A stretch of 5,409 nt of DNA from Burkholderiaceae bacterium (GTDB lineage: Bacteria; Pseudomonadota; Gammaproteobacteria; Burkholderiales; Burkholderiaceae): the NCBI GenBank assembly GCA_025057735.1, contig JANWUU010000308.1:1-5409 (forward strand). The letters run 5' to 3'. Below the pieces are notes generated by a model. That model was not told the origin of the DNA. It did no database searches and saw nothing but the letters and a program-made list of their open reading frames with translations. The translations under genes were made by a program, and so were the position numbers. Positions 1 to 5,409 of the stretch are shown in pieces (within the stretch, counting starts at the first letter, position 1; each line of letters starts with the position of its first letter).

Positions 1-1
1 G

Positions 2-982
2 CTGTCGCTGGAGCGGATGCCGTTCGATCCGCGCGCGCTGGCCGAGGAGACCTGCGCCGGCTATGGAGAGCTCGCGCAGGGCAAGGGGCTGGCGTTTACG
101 CTCACCATCGCCGAGGACGTGCCGCCGCAGGTCTGCGGCGACCCCAAGCGCACGCGGCAGATCCTTTCGAACTTCCTGTCCAACGCGGTCAAGTTCACCG
201 AGCACGGCGGCATCTCGGTGCGCATCGAACGGCTGCCGGCCGGCGCACTGCGGCTAGCGGTAACCGACACCGGCATCGGCATCGACGCCGCCACGCGGGC
301 ACGCCTGTTTGCGCCGTTCGAGCAGGCTGACGCCTCGATCGCGCGCCGTTACGGCGGCACCGGCCTGGGGCTGTCGATCTGCCGCCAACTTGCCGAGTTA
401 ATGGGCGGCCGCGTCGGCGTAGACAGCGAGCCCGGCCGCGGCAGCACGTTTTGGGCCGAGCTGCCGCTGCCGGCCCATGTGCCGGAGACGCCGGCGCGCG
501 AGCCGCAGGATGCGCGAGCCGACCTGCGCGGCCTGCGCGTGCTGCTGGTGGAGGACAACCCGGTCAACCAGTTGATCGCGGAGACCTTCCTGCGCAACTG
601 GGGCGTGGAGGTCGAGACGGCGCAGGACGGCGTGCAGGCAGTGGAAGCGGTGCGGCGCGCGCAGGGACGCTTTGATGCGGTGCTGATGGATCTGCACATG
701 CCGACGATGAGCGGCTTTGAGGCGACCGCTGCACTGCGCCGGGATTACGATCGCGACAGGCTGCCGATCGTCGCCCTGACGGCGGCGGCGCTCACCAGCG
801 AGCAGGAACAGGGTTTCGCGCTCGGCATGAACGCCTTCGTCGCCAAGCCCTTCACCGCCGAGCGGCTGCGCGCGGTGCTGGCCGAGGTCACGGCCCGGCG
901 CGCGCCTCAGCCGCGCGCGGCCGCTGCGGCGAGCAGCAGCCAGCCGGCGACGAACGCCAGCCCGCCCAGCGGCGCGGCGTGA
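2..982 (+). CDS. Hybrid sensor histidine kinase, C-terminal part (HATPase plus receiver), 5'-truncated by window edge
   Basis: The reading frame is open from the window's first bases (codons L-S-L-E-R before the first ATG at 17), so the sensor and HisKA regions lie upstream and the ATG at 17 is internal. Counting residues from that ATG, an HATPase_c domain spans about 40-150. It shows the N box (LSNAVKF, N56), the G1 box DTGIGI (D84), the F-box region (LFAPFEQAD) and the G2 box GGTGLGL (113-119). A receiver domain spans about 174-294, with the acidic pair E179/D180, phospho-acceptor D225 in LMDLHMP, a conserved T/A region at about 255 and K277 in the KPF motif. ATP-dependent autophosphorylation followed by His-to-Asp transfer is expected from the family. 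No Hpt domain follows the receiver, so any onward relay would need a separate Hpt protein. The last ~25 residues are a low-complexity Ala/Ser/Pro tail that coincides exactly with the overlap onto the convergent DUF423 gene. The input signal cannot be inferred. Confidence 0.93.
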   Translation: MSLERMPFDPRALAEETCAGYGELAQGKGLAFTLTIAEDVPPQVCGDPKRTRQILSNFLSNAVKFTEHGGISVRIERLPAGALRLAVTDTGIGIDAATRARLFAPFEQADASIARRYGGTGLGLSICRQLAELMGGRVGVDSEPGRGSTFWAELPLPAHVPETPAREPQDARADLRGLRVLLVEDNPVNQLIAETFLRNWGVEVETAQDGVQAVEAVRRAQGRFDAVLMDLHMPTMSGFEATAALRRDYDRDRLPIVALTAAALTSEQEQGFALGMNAFVAKPFTAERLRAVLAEVTARRAPQPRAAAAASSSQPATNASPPSGAA

Positions 983-1275
983 GCAAAGCCGCGCGCGCCG
1001 CCGGCCGCGAGCACATACAAGCTGCCGCAGAAGAGCACGGTGCCGGCCACAAAGCACCAGCCGGCGGCCAAAGTTAGGGTGCCCGGCCAGCGGGGTAGCA
1101 GCGCCGCCACCGCCAGCAGCGCCGCCGCATGTACAAGCTGCATGCGGGCGGCGGTTTCCACCCAGGCCAGCGCCTCGGCCGGCAGGCGTGCCTTCAGCGC
1201 GTGCGCGGCGAGGGCGCTGGCGGCGACTGCGACCGCGCCGAAGAGCCCGCCCAACAGCAGAAACCAGCGATCCAT
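907..1275 (-). CDS. DUF423 (YgdD-type) small integral membrane protein
   Basis: This encodes a 122-residue, very hydrophobic protein with about four predicted TM helices (roughly residues 4-25, 46-65, 68-92 and 98-119). Family-typical signatures are the N-terminal glycine/alanine-rich helix ending in ALAAHALK, the segment ARMQLVHAAALL, the motif GTVLFCGSLYVLA and the C-terminal PLGGLAFVAGWLLLA. Length and motif order match the DUF423 inner-membrane family (E. coli YgdD is about 131 residues), whose biochemical function is not established. The start was placed at the ATG of MDRWF because GGAGGA lies 5 nt upstream; an in-frame start seven codons earlier lacks this support. The gene follows the response regulator in the same direction after 107 bp, so it may be a separate unit. 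Its last 76 bp overlap the 3' end of the plus-strand hybrid kinase. Confidence 0.9.
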   Translation of the reverse strand: MDRWFLLLGGLFGAVAVAASALAAHALKARLPAEALAWVETAARMQLVHAAALLAVAALLPRWPGTLTLAAGWCFVAGTVLFCGSLYVLAAGGARGFAHAAPLGGLAFVAGWLLLAAAAARG

Positions 1276-1280
1276 GCACG

Positions 1281-1286
1281 TCCTCC
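1281..1286 (-). promoter_or_regulatory. Ribosome binding site of the DUF423 gene
   Basis: GGAGGA on the minus strand sits 5 nt before the ATG at 1275. It decides the start in favour of MDRWF over the upstream in-frame codon at 1296. Confidence 0.75.
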
Positions 1287-1382
1287 GGAAAACCACGGGG
1301 CGGATTGTGCCGCTGCGCCGCGCCGGGAACCCAGCGCTGCAAGACGCGCCGCGCGGTCCGATCAGCCGAGCGCGCCACGGTC

Positions 1383-2765
1383 TTAATCGCGCGTTGCGCT
1401 GGCCTCGCCCTCGCGCGCATCAGCCTCGCCGGCGTGCAGGCGATGGCGTTTCATTTTTTCCCACAGCGTCTTGCGGGAGACGCCGAGTGCGGCGGCGGTG
1501 GCCGTGATCCGGCCGTGGAAACGCGCCAGCGCCGAGGCGATGTACTCGCGTTCGGCCTCGGCCAGATAGCGGTCCAGCGGCAGCAGGCCGCCGCCGGCAA
1601 CTGCGTCTGCCTCACTCGGCATATCGGCACCGAACAGGTCGGCCGGCTCCAGCACCGCGCGCTCGCTGACGACGCAGGCGCGCTCGATGCGGTTTAGCAG
1701 TTCGCGCACGTTGCCGGGCCAGTCGTGCGCCAGCAGCCGCGCGCACGCCGCGGCGCTGAGACTGCGCGGCGGTTCGCCCAGCCGCGCGGCCTGCGCCTCA
1801 AGGAAGCGCCGCGCCAGCCACAGCACGTCCTCGACCCGCTGGCGCAGCGGCGGGATAACAAGCTGCACGACATTGATCCGGTAATACAGATCCTCGCGGA
1901 AGCGGCCGGCCGCCACTTCCGCACGCAGGTCGCGATGCGTGGCGCAGATCACGCGCACATCGACCGGAACAACCGCCTCGCTGCCGAGCCGCTGCACAGT
2001 TCGCTCCTGCAGCGCGCGCAGCAGCTTCACCTGCATCAGCGGCGGCAGTTCAGCGATTTCGTCCAAAAACAGGGTGCCGCCCTGTGCCTGCTCGAAGTAG
2101 CCACGCCGCGGGCGGTCGGCGCCGGTGAAGGCGCCGCGTTCGTGGCCGAAGAACGCGGACTCCAGCAGCGACTCTGGAATCGCGCCGCAGTTGACGGCAA
2201 CAAATGGCGCACCGCGGTCGCGCGAAGCGAGCGCGTGCAGGTGGCGCGCCAGCACCTCTTTACCCGTGCCGCTTTCGCCGACGATCAACACTGTGCGCGC
2301 GCGCGCCGCGACGCGCGGAGCGGCCGCTGCCAGCGCGCGCATCGCGGGCGACACCCCGAGCGGGCTGTCGGCAGGCAGCTGCGCCGCCGGCGCCTCGGCG
2401 CCGACCAGGGCGCGCACCTTGCCGACCAGCTCGGCGATGTCAAACGGCTTGGTGATGTAATCGACCGCTCCTTGCTTGAGCAGGCCGACCGCACGCTGCA
2501 CCGAGCCGTAGGCGGTGATAAAGAGGTAGGGCGGGGCGCAGCCTTCGGCCTGAGCGCGCGCGAAGACGTCTTCGCCGGAGAGGTCGGGCAGGCGCACGTC
2601 GCTGATGACGGCGTCGTAGCGGGCCTGCCGCAGCGCGGCCAGCGCCGGCAGCCCTTCACGGAACCAATCCAGATCGAACCCTTCTAGCAGCAGGCGGTCG
2701 CGCAGCGACTCGCCCATGATCGGATCATCTTCGATTAGGCAGAGCCGGGCTGTGGTGGCGGGCAT
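1383..2765 (-). CDS. NtrC-family sigma54-dependent response regulator (AioR/DctD-like)
   Basis: This 460-residue protein has the full three-domain layout. The receiver (about 6-122) carries the acidic pair D13/D14, phospho-acceptor D56 (VISDVRLP), T84 and K106 in the KPF motif. The AAA+ sigma54-interaction domain (about 134-370) has Walker A GESGTGKE (163-170), the GAFTGA sigma54-contact loop (211-216), Walker B GGTLFLDE (229-236), the arginine-finger segment [12 protein letters not shown] and the sensor II segment WPGNVREL. The C-terminal Fis-type helix-turn-helix lies at about 417-443 ([20 protein letters not shown]). Phosphorylation should trigger oligomerisation and ATP-driven opening of sigma54 promoters. 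All signature residues are intact, so it should be active. The gene starts 23 bp after the upstream kinase gene, which is almost certainly its partner. The ATG at 2765 has GAGGA 8 nt upstream. The promoters it controls cannot be read from its sequence. No clear terminator follows its stop codon. Confidence 0.95.
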   Translation of the reverse strand: MPATTARLCLIEDDPIMGESLRDRLLLEGFDLDWFREGLPALAALRQARYDAVISDVRLPDLSGEDVFARAQAEGCAPPYLFITAYGSVQRAVGLLKQGAVDYITKPFDIAELVGKVRALVGAEAPAAQLPADSPLGVSPAMRALAAAAPRVAARARTVLIVGESGTGKEVLARHLHALASRDRGAPFVAVNCGAIPESLLESAFFGHERGAFTGADRPRRGYFEQAQGGTLFLDEIAELPPLMQVKLLRALQERTVQRLGSEAVVPVDVRVICATHRDLRAEVAAGRFREDLYYRINVVQLVIPPLRQRVEDVLWLARRFLEAQAARLGEPPRSLSAAACARLLAHDWPGNVRELLNRIERACVVSERAVLEPADLFGADMPSEADAVAGGGLLPLDRYLAEAEREYIASALARFHGRITATAAALGVSRKTLWEKMKRHRLHAGEADAREGEASATRD

Positions 2766-2773
2766 GTTCCTGT

Positions 2774-2778
2774 TCCTC
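2774..2778 (-). promoter_or_regulatory. Ribosome binding site of the response regulator gene
   Basis: GAGGA on the minus strand lies 8 nt before the ATG at 2765, inside the 23-bp gap after the kinase stop codon. It supports independent initiation within the operon mRNA. Confidence 0.7.
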
Positions 2779-2788
2779 GTCGGTCCGT

Positions 2789-4285
2789 TCAGGCCGGCGC
2801 AGCCTCGGCCGCGGTGGCTGCCTGCGCGTCGGCGTCAGCCACCGGCAGCTCGACGCGGAAAGTTGTCCAACCTGGCGCGCTGTCGACCGCGATCGTGCCG
2901 TGCAGCTGCTGCACGATCTGATAGCACACCCAGAGACCCAGGCCATGCGAGCGCCGGCCGTCGAGCTGGCTGGCCGCCGCGAAAGGCTCGAACAAGCGCC
3001 CGCGCAGTTCGGGCGCGATCGGTGGGCCCGAGTTGCCGACCGCAATCGCGAGCCGGCGGTCTTCGTATGTCACCGCCAATTCGACCCGGCCGCCCGCGCC
3101 GGCGGCCTTCACGGCGTTTAATAGTAGGTTTAGCACGAGTTGCCGCACCTGATGCGCCGGCAGCGGCAGTGTCGCGGCGGCGTTCACGCGCCAGTCGAGC
3201 CGCTGCTGGCGCGCGGCAGCCTGCGGCGCAATCAACGTCTGCAGGTCCTGCCAGTCGGCGCTCGTCAGCGCCGGCGAGTCCCGCCGCGCCTCCACCAGCA
3301 GTGCGCCTACGGTGGCGCGAATCTGCTCCAGCCCGCGCGATAGCAGGCCGAGGCTGCGGCGCGTGAAGGCATCCGGCTGGCCGTGCGTCAGCAGCGTGTC
3401 GATCGCGTTGAGCATGCCGCCAAGCGGATTATTGATCTCATGCGCTAGCCCCGCCGCCACCCGACCGACGGCGGCCAGCCGCTCCGAGGCCAAAATCTCC
3501 TGCTCCAGGGCCTGCTTGCGCGCTAGATCGTCCAGCATCGTGCGAGCGGCACTTGCTAGGCGGCCGATTTCGTCGCGGCCGCTCATGGGCAGCTCCTGTG
3601 CCAGGCGGGTCGCGTCCTCTCGCCCAACTCGTCCGAGCGTATGCGCCAGCCGCGCCAGTGGTTCAGCCATGCGCTTGCCCCAGAACCAGCCTAATGGCAC
3701 AAGCAGCAGAAGGCCCGGCACGGTCAGCAGCGCCAGCTCGACCAGCGTGGAGCCGATGCGCTGGTAAAAAAGTGCGGTGTCATACGACAGCAAGACAGTG
3801 CCAAGGTAGCGGTCGTCCTCCGCAAGGATCGCACCGGCTGCGCCGACGTGCGCAGCATCGCCGGCGCCTTCGAAGGAAAGCCGAAAACCCGGCTGCTCGC
3901 GCGCGGCGCGCGCTAACGCGGCCAGCCATGGTGGCAGGGCGTCCGCCGCCATCAGCGCTGGGTGCCGTTGCGGGTCGCTGGCGACGAAGACGCGCTCCTC
4001 GGCGTCGAGGACGACGATGGCCTCCAGCGGGTTGGCAGCCTCGCGCACCGTCAGCGGCGTGCGAATGACCTCGAAGGCCTGCCAGAGGTCATCTCGCAAC
4101 AGCGGTTCGCGCAGCGAACGCGCCAGCACGGCGCTTAAGTGACGGGCGCTCGTCTCCAGATCGCTGCGCGCGTCGCGAAACGCGCGCGTCACCAGGGCCG
4201 CGGCCACGACCAGCTCGGTGGCAACGATGACCGCGGTGATCGCCAACGGGATCTTGATCCGGTAACTGAGGTCCGCCAGCCGCAT
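2789..4285 (-). CDS. Two-TM HAMP sensor histidine kinase, partner of the adjacent binding protein and sigma54 regulator (AioS-like)
   Basis: This 498-residue inner-membrane kinase has TM1 at about 12-33, a periplasmic domain of about 145 residues (34-179), TM2 at about 180-203 and HAMP at about 204-256 (linker segment GRDEIGRLASAARTM). The HisKA domain has phospho-acceptor H282 in GLAHEINNPLGG, followed by HATPase_c. That domain shows the N box (LLLNAVKAA, N390), a G1 box reading GNSGPPI (417-423), the F-box region LFEPFAAAS and G2 HGLGLWVC. The G1 aspartate is replaced by N418, a variant also seen in other functional kinases. The ATG follows the upstream stop codon with no intervening base and has AGGAG 7 nt upstream inside the binding-protein gene, so translational coupling is likely. 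By gene order it should sense the ligand state of the binding protein through its periplasmic domain and phosphorylate the downstream regulator. That contact is inferred. The C-terminus is a short Ala-rich tail without a domain. Confidence 0.93.
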   Translation of the reverse strand: MRLADLSYRIKIPLAITAVIVATELVVAAALVTRAFRDARSDLETSARHLSAVLARSLREPLLRDDLWQAFEVIRTPLTVREAANPLEAIVVLDAEERVFVASDPQRHPALMAADALPPWLAALARAAREQPGFRLSFEGAGDAAHVGAAGAILAEDDRYLGTVLLSYDTALFYQRIGSTLVELALLTVPGLLLLVPLGWFWGKRMAEPLARLAHTLGRVGREDATRLAQELPMSGRDEIGRLASAARTMLDDLARKQALEQEILASERLAAVGRVAAGLAHEINNPLGGMLNAIDTLLTHGQPDAFTRRSLGLLSRGLEQIRATVGALLVEARRDSPALTSADWQDLQTLIAPQAAARQQRLDWRVNAAATLPLPAHQVRQLVLNLLLNAVKAAGAGGRVELAVTYEDRRLAIAVGNSGPPIAPELRGRLFEPFAAASQLDGRRSHGLGLWVCYQIVQQLHGTIAVDSAPGWTTFRVELPVADADAQAATAAEAAPA

Positions 4286-5197
4286 TTAGGCGCTCCTGCG
4301 CGACTCGAAGGCCGCCATCTCGCGCGCCAGCCGTCGGATTCCGTCGAAGAGAGACGGGTCAGCGGCGGCGAAGCCGTCGATGTTCAGGCGCGCGAGCAGA
4401 TGGCGTCCATGCGGCGACTGCGGCATGCGCAGCAGCGCATCCAGCAGCGGCGCGACCACGGCAGCGGCCGCCGAACGCCGCACCACGATCGGCGGAAAGG
4501 CGTAGGTGGGCGAACGCCAGGCCACCCGCACGCCGGCGGTTGCCTGCGGCTGCTGAGCCTGTAGGGTGTCCCACACGTAACCGTCGACCGCGCCCGCGTT
4601 GGCGAGCCCAACGCGCACCGCCTCCACGACCTTGCGATGCGCATGCGTGAAAAAAGTGCGGCGAAAGAAAGTGTCAGGCGCGCGGCCGGCGCGGATCAGC
4701 TCCACACGCGGCACGAGGTAACCGCTGTTCGATAGAACATCGCTGTAGGCAAAAACTGCTCCGGCCAAATCGGTGATGTGCTGCGTGCGCTGATCGGTTA
4801 CTGGCACGATCAGGTAGGAGCGATACAGCGGCTTCCCCTGGTAGATCGGCACGGCAGTCAACGCTAGGTAGCGCTCGTAAAGGACATACGGATAGCCGCA
4901 CAGCCAGGCAGCCTCGATCTGGTCGCCGAGTAGCAGATCGATGATCTGGCGGTAGTTGGCGCGCTGCACGAACTGCACGGGGCGCCCGATTGTGCGCTGC
5001 AGGTAGTCCTGCCAGGCATCGAGCAGCGCGATCTGATTGTCAAGAAAGACCGCCGTCGTGCCAAAACGCAGCGGCGCACGGGCCCAAGATCGCTGGCCGG
5101 CACATGCGACAAGCGGTGCGAGCAATGAGCCCAACAACAGGCGCCGACGGTTACGGCAGCGTAACCAAGCTGATGTCGATGGCGGCTCACATGTCAC
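4286..5197 (-). CDS. PhnD-family periplasmic solute-binding protein, probable sensory subunit of a three-component system (AioX-like)
   Basis: Read from a GTG at 5197 this is a 303-residue protein. An Arg-rich n-region (CRNRRRLLLG) leads into a hydrophobic stretch ending in LVAC, a plausible lipobox with C32. The RRRLLL segment is loosely Tat-like, and ARA at about 38-40 is a possible signal peptidase I site. The mature part resembles the phosphate/phosphite/phosphonate-binding (PhnD) fold: LRFGTTAVFLDNQ at the N-terminal lobe, AAWLCGYPYV (96-105) in the expected ligand loop, a YSDVLSNSGYLVPR segment, FFTHAHRKVVEAV and VDGYVWDTL in the second lobe, and SPTYAFPPIVV. Cys100 is the notable residue; AioX arsenite-binding proteins use one cysteine in this general region. 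No transporter ATPase or permease is adjacent, and the kinase gene abuts it, so sensing is more likely than uptake. The start is uncertain: the GTG has only a weak GGA, while an in-frame ATG at 5272 would give an unusually long Cys- and Arg-rich leader without a Shine-Dalgarno sequence. The ligand is unknown. Confidence 0.87.
   Translation of the reverse strand: MTCEPPSTSAWLRCRNRRRLLLGSLLAPLVACAGQRSWARAPLRFGTTAVFLDNQIALLDAWQDYLQRTIGRPVQFVQRANYRQIIDLLLGDQIEAAWLCGYPYVLYERYLALTAVPIYQGKPLYRSYLIVPVTDQRTQHITDLAGAVFAYSDVLSNSGYLVPRVELIRAGRAPDTFFRRTFFTHAHRKVVEAVRVGLANAGAVDGYVWDTLQAQQPQATAGVRVAWRSPTYAFPPIVVRRSAAAAVVAPLLDALLRMPQSPHGRHLLARLNIDGFAAADPSLFDGIRRLAREMAAFESRRSA
4293..4297 (-). promoter_or_regulatory. 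Ribosome binding site of the sensor kinase gene, inside the upstream gene
   Basis: AGGAG on the minus strand sits 7 nt before the kinase ATG at 4285, within the last codons of the binding-protein gene. With the directly abutting TAA and ATG, it points to coupled translation of the two proteins. Confidence 0.75.
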
Positions 5198-5251
5198 GTG
5201 TCCGAAACAGGCGCGGCAGGCGCCCGTGTGAGCGATCCGGTTCAAGCGGCG

Positions 5252-5286
5252 GCGCTGCGAACACTCGGTCATTGCTGCGCTGCGAA
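5252..5286. repeat. 10-bp perfect direct repeat upstream of the binding-protein gene
   Basis: GCGCTGCGAA occurs at 5252-5261 and again at 5277-5286, with starts 25 bp apart. Both copies lie between the candidate promoter and the GTG start of the operon. They could be a tandem regulator-binding site, but GC-rich sequence yields such repeats by chance, and nothing else marks it as an operator. Confidence 0.35.
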
Positions 5287-5334
5287 GGCACAAAGCTTGC
5301 TCAGCCTCTGGCACACCGTCGGCAGCCCGGCAGT

Positions 5335-5392
5335 GGGGGGCCGGCGCGGGGGCCCGCCCCCGTAAACACATCCGGGGGGGCTGGGGGGGGGG
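5335..5392 (+). repeat. Cluster of G homopolymer runs with G-quadruplex potential
   Basis: Four G runs occur in 58 bases on the plus strand: six at 5335-5340, five at 5348-5352, seven at 5374-5380 and ten at 5383-5392. The last two, separated only by CT, could alone supply four GGG tracts with short loops. The five-G run also takes part in a perfect 6-bp stem, CGGGGG/CCCCCG, with a CCCG loop (5347-5362). The cluster lies in the untranslated region upstream of the binding-protein gene and abuts the candidate -12 element. It could affect expression through structure or tract-length slippage. It could equally be an edge artefact. Confidence 0.6.
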
Positions 5393-5406
5393 CACAGGGC
5401 GTGCCA
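5391..5406 (-). promoter_or_regulatory. Candidate sigma54 (-24/-12) promoter reading into the sensory operon
   Basis: On the minus strand the sequence is TGGCACG, four bases, then GTGCC. The GG at 5405/5404 and the GC at 5393/5392 have the invariant spacing of sigma54 promoters. Compared with the TGGCACG-N4-TTGCW consensus, it differs at the first T of the -12 element and at the final W. Transcription would start near 5380, leaving a leader of about 180 nt before the GTG start of the binding-protein gene. The operon itself encodes a sigma54 activator, so autoregulation would make sense. The activator binding sites would lie beyond the window. The same bases form a 5-bp inverted repeat, GGCAC/GTGCC, so the match could have another origin. 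Confidence 0.5.
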
Positions 5407-5409
5407 ACC

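Larger units (their letters stand above)
5198..5409. other. Upstream region of the three-gene sensory operon
   Basis: This 212-bp stretch has no convincing gene on either strand. The minus-strand frame of the binding protein stays open to the window edge, but its translation is Pro/Arg/Cys-rich and unlike the mature protein, so it is treated as leader. It holds the sigma54-like motif, the G-run cluster, the hairpin at 5347-5362 and the direct repeat. No convincing sigma70 promoter was seen. Confidence 0.6.

Noticed and set aside
1276..1382. Terminator or promoter between the response regulator and the DUF423 gene
   Set aside because: Short palindromes such as CAGCGCTG and CCGCGCGG are present, but there is no stem followed by a T tract and no convincing -35/-10 pair.
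398..1420. Long minus-strand open frame antisense to the hybrid kinase and across the DUF423 gene
   Set aside because: Arg/Ala/His-rich translation with no domain; it shadows two genes with clear family signatures in other frames and arises from high GC.
1725..2687. 320-codon plus-strand open frame opposite the response regulator
   Set aside because: Composition is Arg/Gln/Ala-rich without recognisable motifs, and the opposite strand encodes an intact NtrC-type protein with all catalytic motifs.
4286..5197. Phosphonate or phosphate uptake role (phnD proper)
   Set aside because: No ATPase or permease gene is adjacent; the immediate partner is a histidine kinase and the ligand loop has a cysteine.
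2789..5197. Tetrathionate sensor of the TtrS/TtrR type
   Set aside because: In TtrS the PhnD-like domain is fused to the kinase and its partner is a LuxR-type regulator; here the binding protein is separate and the regulator is sigma54-dependent.
5198..5407. N-terminal extension of the binding protein to a TTG near the window edge
   Set aside because: The extension is Pro/Arg-rich because of C runs, would bury the signal peptide some 85 residues in, and covers the promoter candidate.

Overview
The window is high-GC DNA (roughly two-thirds G+C by eye) with tightly packed genes and proteobacterial-style signal transduction proteins. It fits a high-GC beta- or gammaproteobacterium, but no gene here fixes the taxon. 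Four complete genes and one 5'-truncated gene are supported. There are no RNA genes, insertion sequences or CRISPR arrays, and no gene-free stretch longer than about 210 bases.

Left part: on the plus strand (2-982) is the C-terminal part of a hybrid histidine kinase, comprising an HATPase domain and a receiver domain. Its gene begins before the window. It runs convergently into a small four-helix membrane protein of the DUF423/YgdD family on the minus strand (907-1275). The two genes overlap tail to tail by 76 bp.

Right part: three minus-strand genes form a compact operon, read right to left. They are a PhnD-family periplasmic solute-binding protein (4286-5197), a two-TM HAMP sensor histidine kinase (2789-4285) and an NtrC-type sigma54-activating response regulator (1383-2765). 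The first two genes abut exactly (stop TAA followed directly by ATG), and 23 bp separate the second from the third. No ABC ATPase or permease is present, so the binding protein is probably a sensory subunit that passes ligand occupancy to the kinase. The kinase would then phosphorylate the regulator, which would activate a sigma54 promoter. This is the architecture of the arsenite-sensing AioX-AioS-AioR system and its Arx/Arr relatives, and the binding protein has a cysteine in its likely ligand loop. No arsenite oxidase or arsenate reductase gene lies in the window, so the ligand is unknown.

Right edge: the 212 bp upstream of the operon hold a well-spaced -24/-12 (sigma54-like) promoter candidate reading into the operon, suggesting possible autoregulation. 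A G-run cluster follows immediately, including G7 and G10 tracts with G-quadruplex potential, and a 10-bp direct repeat lies further downstream. This edge is also where sequence quality should be checked.
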